This document shows, piece after piece, positions 55,266 to 64,000 of a stretch of DNA of 64,000 nt. The first letter of the stretch is position 1. Each line of letters opens with the position of its first letter. Both the position numbers and the translations under genes were made by a program. Source of the stretch: Calendula officinalis (taxonomy: Eukaryota; Streptophyta; Magnoliopsida; Asterales; Asteraceae); contig OY970820.1 in the NCBI GenBank assembly GCA_963853835.1, positions 49,410,407 to 49,474,406 on the forward strand, given 5' to 3'. The notes beneath the pieces were generated by a model that saw only the letters and a program-made list of their open reading frames with translations, was not told the DNA's origin and ran no database searches.

Positions 55266-57151
55266 AAGCTTTTCAATCTGCGGTAAAACAAAAGAAACAC
55301 TATCGATTAGAGCTCATACCATGAATCGGAAATTTTTATCTTAGTGTTTGATCGATTTGGTGGAGAACCGGTTTTCCGAAATGCTAGAGTTAAGTTGGAG
55401 ATGGAAAAAATTCAAATATAGAAATGGAGTGAGCAATAGAGTATGATTAGAGATGCTCTTAGCCTCACCGGGCAAAACTCCTCTCTCACGCGTGATGATT
55501 AAAGATTTAGTGGGGCTTACACATCATATTGCTTGTCACGGACGGTCACTCGTGACCATTAATTTTAGTCTTAGAAAATAACTCAAAAGTAAAGTTTTTC
55601 TCAAACTCATAAAATGATCATAAATTTGCCACAATTTGGCATATATAATAAATTTGCCACAATTTGGCATCTCCTTATATAGGGGAATTATAGACAAACC
55701 TAATCCTATTAGTTACGTAAATTACATGATATCGGAGTCAATATAGAAAAAAGCAACAGGAGTAAAATCATCTTCCAGTCCATCTTCCAGTCTCCGGCGT
55801 ATCGCCGGAAGGATCCCGTTCTTTTATTTTCTTCCTTCTTTCATTCCAAGCAAGAGCTCATGCCTAAAAAAAATGCTTAAAAATGCTTTTTTCTTTTCCT
55901 TTCCGTTTGTGCAGTAGCCACGACTGTGGTGCATATTTTTGTATAGTTTACAACCCTTGTTTCTACTTTTGCCAGTCAATTACATTTTTTAAATGAAAGA
56001 TGATTCGTACAGAACAATTTTATTTGGAAGGACAATTATATCTTAATGGGAGTGGTGAAATGTAAAATATGGTAAAAGTAAAGGAGTGATATAATTGTCA
56101 TTTAGAATGAAATTGATGTATTATTGCTCAAATTGATGTATTATTGCTCTGAACAAATCACTTCCCCATTAGGGGACGTCGTTAGCTGGGAGAAACCTTC
56201 AAATGAAGTCCCCCGTAGGCAGTGGTCTCATTTTTGTTTTTATTTTTTACAACAATCCTAATTATATATGGTGCTGATATCATTTTATCTCTTTTTGAGT
56301 TTCCTGTCAAGAGCATGACTTTATACTTCATTCATTTTACTTGTTTTATGTTTCTATTTCATAATTCTAAGAGTCACGGATTTATCACTTTTCATTTTCT
56401 TGAAGTTACATGCTTGAAAATTGTCAAGAACCACTTATCTATTTCTTTATTTCATCGTTTTATATCAAGAGTCACATATCTGTTTTTATTTCATGTCAAG
56501 AGATACGACTCTCTTCTGTTTAACACGAGGAATTGAAGCCCGCGCTTCGCTGCCGGTTACAAAAATATATATCATATTTATAAATACATGTCATATTCTT
56601 ACTTTGCTTGTTAAAAGTCAAGATGACCAATTCCAGTTTTGAATTTTATGCATTGAACTTTTATAGTAATTAAATGATAAGATGGTTTGGTACAGAAAGA
56701 CAACTTCATGATGAATAAACCATTAAAATGGTGTTAAGTTATAGTTAACTAAAAGGTGTAACTAGTTACAAGTTTAACCCTTAAAGACGATAGGTAAATG
56801 TGAAAGACAATTGTAATTCGTGTGGTAGAAAATAAAGCAATAGCTAACGGACAATTGTAATCTGAGATTTTGTGATTTTTGGTCTCCTACTTCAAATTCC
56901 CTGCCACTCATGTGTTGGTCGTTATAAAATACAAATTATTGAATGTAATGTTTGTGTTTTTTAACGACAAATGTTAATTTACTATTAGATATATATGTCC
57001 ACCATCAGACATGAACCCTAATTATAAGGATGGATGACAATATACCATACCGTTAGGTCAGAAGCTTTTTGGTTGCATGTAAGGTTTGTAAAAAATATTA
57101 AAGTTGGTTGTTAGAATAGTTGATTTTTATGGATTTTGTTGTTCATTAAAT
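55266..57151. other. Intergenic DNA, no gene seen
   Basis: Short AT-rich frames only. The frame at 56222-56536 is rich in Phe and Leu but has no motif. GCCCGCGCTTCGCTGCCGG at about 56538-56556 is a GC hairpin in AT-rich DNA. Confidence 0.5.
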
Positions 57152-58280
57152 GAGCGAATTACATCTAAGGTTCAAGTGGTTTACCACTTATTGCAGCCAC
57201 GGTCCATAAATTTCATTAAGTACACTGGGAGTCCCTGGTGTTGCTATTTTGTTGCACCCGTAGTCCCTGAAGCAAACAAACGTTTATTAGAGCTGTTAAA
57301 TCCCTCATGTGCACATCACATGATGAGTAGTATGATAATTGTCTACCCCTTCCTTATATTTAAACCCGAGTAAATTACATGGAAGGTCCATGTAGTATAC
57401 TGCTTATTACAGCCTTAGTCCCTGAACTTCATTTATTACACCAGAAGTCCCTAGTGTATACATTTTATTACCCCGCATGGTCGCTGTTGCCCTGGACTTC
57501 ATTTATGTTAATTGATTTTTTTCTTTTTTCTTTTGGATTCATATTCTTCTACTTTTATCGTCGCACCACTAACCCCTGAAAAAATCGTACATCTCAAACT
57601 CTAATATGTGGTTTTCCTTCTGCCAGCCGCCGACGATGACGTTCTATCGACCTGAATTGATTCAGACAATTGATGCACGATCCAGAGGAGTTGGTGTTTT
57701 ACACAGGCAGGTCGATAGAGCGTCACTGGCGGCCGGACAACTGTAGAAGCCAACTGCATATAAGAGTTTGGGATGGATCGAATTTTCAGAGGGTTGGTGG
57801 CGCGACAATAAAGGTTGAAGAATATGAATCCAATAGAAAAAAAGAAAAAAAATCAATTAACATAATAAATTTCACGGATGGTCTATGAGGTTTATCACTT
57901 AGTACATTCAAAGTTCTTTCTATTTGCTTTATTACAAAAGGCCACAAGGGTATTTTGGTCATTTAATTTTTTTTTTTGAGGGCATCAGGGACCATGGGTG
58001 TAACAAAGTGTATACATCAGGGACTTCCGGTGTAATAAATAAAGTTAGGAACTAAGGCTGAAATAAGTAGTATACCACAGGGACCTTCTATGTAATTTAC
58101 TCATCATGTGATGTGAAGTGCACATGGGGGATTTAACAACTCTAATAAACGTTTGTTTGCTTCAGGGACTACGGGTGCAACAAAATGGCAACACCAGGAA
58201 CTCTCAGTGTACTTAATAAAATTTAAGGACTGTAGCTAAAATAAGTGGTAAACCACATGAACTTCATATGTAATTCGCTC
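57152..58280. mobile_element. 1.13 kb fold-back element (MULE-like), nested
   Basis: Nearly the whole segment is one imperfect palindrome centred near 57700. Outer ends are GAGCGAATTACAT...and ATGTAATTCGCTC. An inner pair GAGTAAATTACATGG (about 57368) and ATGTAATTTACTC (about 58091-58103) begins a second, similar arm, so one element seems nested in another of the same group. Both arms carry AGTCCCTG/CAGGGACT words. Flanks TCATTAAAT and TCAATGAAT may be a decayed 9 bp duplication. No transposase is present. Confidence 0.75.
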
Positions 58281-59171
58281 TCAATGAATACTGATAATAC
58301 AAAAGGGGGAAAGGAAATAGTTTTGGCAACCAGCAAATTTAGCATACTTTTCCAAAGAACACAAAGTCACAAACCTAGAAAGTAATCTAATTACTTTTTG
58401 GTGGATGTGTATCATGTCATGTGGACAAAATTTCTCTTTTGAGTATTAAGTCGTATTACAAATATAAAGATTCCCATTTTCACAATATCATGTTCTCGGT
58501 TCTCTTTTTCTTTTGTTCTCACTTCGCATCGAATGCATGAAGGGTAATATATACACCAAATTGCGTAATTTTATTAACTGGATTTTTAAATCATGTAGGC
58601 GTAATCATGATGTTGAAACGGATCAAACGTGACTAAATCGAAAAGAACTAGGAAATGTTTTGGGCTAGATTCTACAACCGTGGACCGAACCATTTGGTTC
58701 TGTTTCCAGTACTACATACTTTTTAGGCAAACTTTAGTATAAACACATACATAATAAAATCAACCAGTAACATTCTTATAAATTGTTTATAAGATAATTA
58801 AAAATGAAAAAATATCATCCATATAAATTGTGTCCTCCATTTGCTTGACACTCGTCCATAATATCTAACATATCTTTAACTTTACTTTTATTTTATCTTT
58901 CTCTCAACTATATATAATGATGCATTTGTGACATTCTATTTTAACCAACAAGCTTAAAATGCATTTTATTGTTTTATTTCATTATGTACAGTAAGACAAC
59001 AAGCTTAACCAATTGGGCTACTTGTTTATTTGGCTTTTCATGTCTAACGAACCAAATAACCAATATAGACCATTCTCAATTGCTTTGTTACAGCCTTATA
59101 TTAATTATTAACTCCCCACAGAATATTAAACCATCTTCATTTAACCGCGCGTTAGAACTTAATAAACCATC
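58281..59171. other. Intergenic DNA, no gene seen
   Basis: AT-rich, without ORFs or repeats that I can identify. It is the upstream side of the P450 pseudogene. Confidence 0.5.
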
Positions 59172-59470
59172 TAGGGTGTCCAAAGGATCAACCCAACCTG
59201 ACCAACTGGATTCCTTATCGGGTTATAATTGTTTGCCATTTTCGGGTTTCAGGTTTACTCTATTAGACCCGGATGAAGTTCAGTTTTTCTTTTTACTTTA
59301 AAAATCTGTAGTATTTTTGCCATTAAATAAGAATTAGCACATTAATAACTATAAATCATTCAATAAAAACTAATTAATAATTATAAGTAGGGGTATCAAA
59401 TCGGGTTGTCGAGTTGGATTTGACTCTAATTGGATCGGACCTATCGGATTTGAAGTAAAAGAAATTCTAC
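59172..59470. repeat. Degenerate hAT-like MITE remnants
   Basis: TAGGGTGTCCAAAGGATCAAC at 59172 and TAGGGGTATCAAATCGGGTTG at 59388 are recognisable left ends of the MITE family seen at 52551 and 53725. Right ends are missing or decayed. They lie 170-470 bases upstream of the P450 start. Confidence 0.6.
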
Positions 59471-59637
59471 AAAGGATGGTGGATTTGACTTCCTTCCATA
59501 AGAGTGAAATTATCAAATATGGATAATATTTAATTAGTTAGTCAAATATGGATAATATATAATTAAACTCTTATTATAAGCCACACACGATCTACAAATT
59601 CTGTAGACCAATCTTCCATTAGGCACATAAAATCATA

Positions 59638-62600
59638 ATGGATTTACTTTTTTCATTTATAATCTTGGTGTTCACCATTTTCTTTTTTCTTGTCCTTCGG
59701 CACAAAACAGGGACAAGAAAAGGTGTTAACACGAGCAAAAATCGATGGGGAGAGATGATACCTAAAGCTGCAGGCTCATGGCCGATAATCGGCCACTTGC
59801 ATCTTTTTGCAGGCTCTCAGCCTCTTTACAAAGTGTTGGGATCCATGGCCGACAAACTTGGACCAATTTTCACTGTCAAACTCGGTGTTCTAGTTATCAA
59901 CAATTCGGAGCTGGCTAAAAAGTGCTGAAGTACCAACGACGAAATCTTCATTAGCCGACCAAAATCAATGGCCACCGAGCTTATGAACTACAATTATGCT
60001 AATTTATCCTTGGGACCAAATGGTCCATATTGGCGTGAGATTCACAAGATGATAGTGCTTGAATTGATGTCTCAACGCCGCCTTCAAATGCTAGCTCATA
60101 TCCGAATCTCTGAATTGAAGTCATCATGTAACGCCCCGAACTTTCGATAAGTGAATATTACCTTAATTTTTACTACTTAGAATAATAGGTTGATTATTTA
60201 TGTGGGGGTTTAATATCACCCTTCTTGATTAGGTGTATTTATATATTGTTTTAGTTATTTATTATTTATTATCAGGATATGATCATGTGCATGTTGGGCT
60301 TAAAGTTCGAAAACAAGAGGGCATGGATCAGTTGGTCATGGGTGTGTGTTGAGCCCATGTTAGATTAATAGAAGAGCCCAGAATCATAATTAATTGGGCT
60401 AGGTTATTATTCCCCAAGGATCGTATCCGGATAGTAGTAAATAAATGTTGCTTTGGATTTCCCCCAGCCGACATTCCCCATCAAAATCACCAATTCCTTC
60501 TTTTTGTCATCACTACCTTTCCAACAGAATTTCCATCGTAGCACCTCCTTCGTATTACATCTTATCCGTCCGGTGATGCTATTGCCCCTTTCCGATCGAA
60601 CCCCACCCAGATGTGATTCCTTCCGAGCATTCTCCTCGTCGCCGTGAGCATTTTTCTTTCCTCTGCCGCCGCCGTACGCGTCTTTCCTCCGCCGTACACT
60701 TTGAGTCTTATCCCATTTCTTTTCGGGTGAAGTCTGTTCAGTCCGGAAAACTGCGGAGAGCTTCGTCGTTCCGGTGAACTCGCTTGTTCGGTGTCATTCC
60801 CTTCCGGCGAATTAACAAGCTTTCCCGATTCCCTTTCGGTGTGTTGGCATCATTCCGGTAAGCTTCCATGTTCTTATCTTCCGTTTCTAACCATTTGATT
60901 CGGTATAACCCATTAAACATTTCTGTTTTGTTTTAGCATCATTCTGAGCAGTTGAAGTCTTCTTTGTCCGGTGTAGTAGTAGCCGAAAGTGACGTGAAGA
61001 AGCCATTGAGCCTTGTGGTGAAGTATTGAGGGTATTCATGCTATTACCTTTTGGTTAATCTCTCGTCGTGTTCTATTGCAGCTTGTTGTTGCCTTGATTT
61101 TTAGCCAAACAATTGAGGAAACCTTCATATTTCCTTTCCATTCTTTTCATGTTAGAAATCTGTTAAACACTAATGTTTGGTATAATAGTTTTTGACAAAA
61201 AGTTAAGAAAACTTTCCTATCCTTTTGATGCATGCTAGCTAATTATAGAAATTGTGAATTTGGGTTTCTATCATTTCGCAAAAAGGAGTCTAGTAAGTGA
61301 GCCTTTATTGTTTTGGTCATGTAAATCAATAAGAAAAGCTTCCTCAAATCAATGGTGTTTTGTTTAAATTTGGTTCTTGGCAGATCGAGTCCTGGCTAGT
61401 AATGGTTGTTAGTATTAAAGGAAAGAATATGTTTTACCATTAAGTTGGTAATTTTGGGAAAAACGTCTTTTGTCAAATCGGGATTTAAGGTTGTCTTAGA
61501 AAAAAAAAGATGGTTATCTTATAAATCATTTAATTAGTTTGAATGTTAATTAGAATAATGATGGGTTCAAGGTTTTGAGTCTTGGGCAAATTACTTGTTA
61601 AGGGAAATTCTTTTTATACTAAATCAAGAGAAAACATTTTATTAGTATTTTAATCTGGGTTATCCTTCGTGCTTTAGGACCATCTAGACGCTAGCTGGAC
61701 AGTAGTGTAGAGTGATGAGAAATCATCGGAGCTCACGTTTCTCGAGGTGAGTATTCTCACCGTGTTTTCAGTTATAGCAATATACATGCATGACTTACAT
61801 TTTTAAAATGCTTGAACTGTTGTCTGATTGACTGATATGTTAACTGTGTGACTGAACTGTTATCTATGTGACCATGTATTGTACATTTATTACATATGAT
61901 CCGAGACATAAGTGCCGGAGTATTTGAGCTCGGCATAGAGTTATCTGAGTTATTTGTGATCTGAGTTATCTGTTATCTGAGTTATCTGGGTGATCTGAAT
62001 TAATTATGTTAAAGAGATAAAAACATAACAAATAAACAATCTGAGTTACTAGCCTGAGTGGCAAGCTGTGTGGTAGCCTGTGTGGCAAGCTGTGTGGTAG
62101 CCTTTGTGGTATTCTGGGGTGTGAGGAAGGGCGATGTTGATCTCTCGTCCTAAATCACACAAGCGCGCTATATAAATTAAAATTTGAGAATAATTAATCT
62201 GGGAAATAAATCTGAGTAATTAACTGAGTAGAATCTGAGTAGGAGTACACCTATGTGCCCTCATGTGTTGTATGTTATATCTGTTTGCATTTTGGGAATA
62301 TTTACTCAGCGTGTGGCTAACCCCAAACACTCCCCCATTATTTCAGGTACCAGTAAAGGAAAGGGAAAGGTGGAGTAACGATTGTTGGATTGGTGATGTG
62401 GAGTCACCTTTTATTTTTATCTGTTATGTCAGACTCATTTTAGTTTCATTATAAAACTCCCGCTAGATCAAACAGGTTTTTAATATTGACTTATCATTTT
62501 GGTTTAAGTATTTGGGACCTTTTTAGTTATTTTATCAAATTTAAAAGTTTTAAATTTTTGGAGAATTTTGGGTGTTACACATCAATGGTGAATATATATA

Positions 62601-62754
62601 CAACTTGGACGAAAAATAAATCATCTTCTGATCAAATGGTAAAAGTTGACATGAGCAAATGGTTTGGAAACTTAATTCTAAACATGGTTGCAAGGACACT
62701 ATTTGGCCACAGTTTATTGGGCGAAGGACAAAACAAAGATCATGTCAAGAAAAC
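59638..62754 (+). pseudogene. CYP82-like cytochrome P450 pseudogene
   Basis: Coding pieces are 59638-60126 and 62585-62754; the part between is a solo LTR. The protein begins with a membrane anchor (LLFSFIILVFTIFFFLVL), then the hinge PKAAGSWPIIGHLHLF, GSMADKLGPIFTVKLG and NDEIFISRPKSMATE, YANLSLGPNGPYWRE, and past the LTR KVDMSKWFGNLILNMVARTLFG. These match the N-terminal half of CYP82 monooxygenases of the ER, which act in specialised metabolism. A TGA follows AKKC (59926-59928). The remaining half, with the I-helix, EXXR and heme Cys, is cut off by another element at 62755. A TATA-like TTATAAGCC is near 59573. The gene is dead by three separate lesions. Confidence 0.88.
60127..62579 (+). 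mobile_element. Solo LTR in the P450 exon
   Basis: 2453 bp, begins TGTAACGCCCCGAACTTTCG and ends TTTTGGGTGTTACA, with a perfect 5 bp duplication CATCA (60122-60126 and 62580-62584). The ends TGTAAC(G)CCCCG...GTGTTACA and the length fit Tekay-type gypsy LTRs. Around 61918-62090 are short repeated words (GAGTTATCTG and GTGTGGTAGCCTGTGTGGCA). The short frames inside are not genes. Confidence 0.88.
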
Positions 62755-63013
62755 TGAGAGATCAAATGCAATTGAAATGAAGTTAATTTATGGTGATTTG
62801 GTGAAGATTGAAGATCAAAGTGTGTGTATTGTGTGTGTGTTCTTGAGAGAGAATGAGATGGAGGGAATTGCTTTCAAAATGATAATTCAATAAAATGTGG
62901 GAAAGCTTACATTCTAAGTTTAGATCATCCTATTTATACCTCCTATTTCTAAACATCAATTAACTAGTTGTTAATGCTAATTACATCAATGAAGCTCAAA
63001 ACTAGACTTAACA
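62755..63013 (-). repeat. 3' LTR of a Sirevirus-like element (family of B)
   Basis: 259 bp. On the minus strand it runs from TGTTAAGTCTAG to GATCTCTCA with TATA GGTATAAATAGG. It shares TTAGAATGTAAGCTTTCC and CATCTCATTCTCTCTCAAG with the LTR of element B. It cuts the P450 at codon level after HVKK. The other LTR lies beyond the window. Confidence 0.75.
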
Positions 63014-64000
63014 ATCTCCCCCTTTTTGAGCTTCAGCACCTCATCCCTGTCTTCCTTCTTCAATTTCATCTATTGGCCTGTTGTGATCTTCAGTAACTCT
63101 CAGATGTGCATCAATATGATTAATTATATTTCTTCAACATTTAATTTCTTGACTTCACTTGATTTTGCAGTTCAAAGAATATTTCTGAGAATTGATTAAG
63201 ATTTTGGCCTTCGATATGTAAATGATTTCTGAGTTTCTGGAGAGTACCATAGCAGAAATTTGAAGTTTCAGATACTCAAATTTTTTTTTCGTTGAATCTG
63301 TTTGAGTAAGGAAGATCTAAAAACTGATTTACTAAAGTTTTGAAAGTTCTGGAAATGGAATATCAATTAGGTAAGGATTTGTCTGCTGGGATTTCAGATA
63401 ATGGAGAGGTTGTTTTTGAATTTTGTGGTAAAGGGTTTTAGTGAGGATAGGATGATGATGTTTTTAAATGATTTGACAGTTAAAGTGTTGGATGTGTGTG
63501 TTTGTTTTGGTAAGAATGATTTGAAAGTTAAAAGTTTTGAATATGTATGTATGGAAGTCTTGTATGTAGGAAAGAATGATATGTACATTTTAGGATTTGA
63601 TTTGATGTGGATGATTTTTAATTTGTATGGAACAAAAGATTTGAACAGTTAAGTGTTTGTATGGATGTGGTTGCTATGGAATTTGGAAAGAATGATTTAT
63701 ACGATAAAATTTCAAATTGAAATGGATGTTTTGGGTTGAAATGGTTTGAGAATTTGTGATTTTAAATTTCTAAAGATGAATCGGTTTCTTTTTCTTCACA
63801 AATTACTTCATGTAAATCGACCGACAAAATGTAGACTCATAGATAGAGTTGTTTTATAGCGAAAGTCTTTTCTTGAAGTTGTGGCTTTGTCGATTTGTGA
63901 TCATTGATAATTCTTCGGTTTCTTGTTTACTCCCCCTTAACCGGTGCATATGTATTTTTAATGCGGAGTAAACTGAGCTAATATATTCTATCTCCTAAAT
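63014..64000 (-). mobile_element. Interior of the truncated Sirevirus-like element
   Basis: Starts with the polypurine tract (minus AAAAAGGGGGAGAT, 63014-63027). The next ~370 bp match the 3' interior of element B (31108-31350). Frames such as 63401-63652 have no motif. A second GGGGGAG tract lies at about 63931-63938 (plus ACTCCCCCTTAAC). The window ends inside the element. Confidence 0.7.

Noticed and set aside
56222..56536. Hydrophobic 104-codon frame as a membrane protein
   Set aside because: Composition follows the TTT-rich DNA; no start context, motif or neighbouring gene supports it.
60453..60647. Frame inside the solo LTR as a gene
   Set aside because: It lies in a TG...CA unit with a perfect duplication and is interrupted; it is LTR leader sequence.

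Overview
This is a stretch of plant nuclear DNA, almost entirely transposable elements. The organism is a eudicot, probably a member of the Asteraceae. The clues are iMet-type primer sites (TGGTATCAGAGC), Sirevirus copia elements with repeated GGGGGAG tracts and an extra third ORF of a kind common in Asteraceae genomes, Tekay and Tat gypsy elements, and a CYP82-type P450. The species cannot be fixed from the sequence alone.

Layout. (1) About 650-23500: an old, broken Sirevirus (Ty1/copia) on the minus strand. Its primer site is at 22631, a leader with 13 copies of a CGGCTCGA motif at 21890-22190, gag at 20396-21658, a coiled-coil linker, protease/integrase, an RT with its N-terminal part deleted, then a third (env-like) ORF running from 13890 down to about 908. 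Two insertions of one copia family split that ORF: a solo LTR (2776-3831, duplication GGGAT) and a full 8.2 kb element A (5055-13291, duplication GTCAG). Element A has LTRs and a gag but no pol; its roughly 6 kb interior is largely arrays of structured repeats. (2) 25336-31633: element B, a young Sirevirus relative (272 bp LTRs, 3 differences, duplication GAACC). It keeps one intact 675-codon ORF matching only the gag-pol linker region, and carries a six-copy array of covarying stem-loops before its 3' LTR. (3) 32112-39348: a decayed Tekay chromovirus, minus strand, with a TRIM-like solo LTR in its integrase. (4) 39349-about 46079: a decayed Tat-type gypsy element, minus strand, fused at 39348/39349 to the Tekay 5' LTR with loss of both outer ends. 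(5) 46100-49200: a cluster of inverted-repeat elements separated by (TA)n tracts, then an orphan LTR (49555-50308). (6) 52551-58280: three hAT-like MITEs with 7-8 bp duplications, a tRNA-derived sequence and two fold-back elements. (7) 59638-62754: the only recognisable host gene, a CYP82-like P450 pseudogene with a nonsense codon, a 2.45 kb solo LTR and the end of another Sirevirus-like element that runs off the right edge.

The most interesting signal is RNA-like structure in the non-coding interiors of elements A and B: hairpin modules repeated many times, with loops and bulges conserved and stems changing in a compensatory way. This suggests selection on structure in elements that encode no enzymes. 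It is read by eye and needs covariance testing. No intact, expressed-looking host gene is present.
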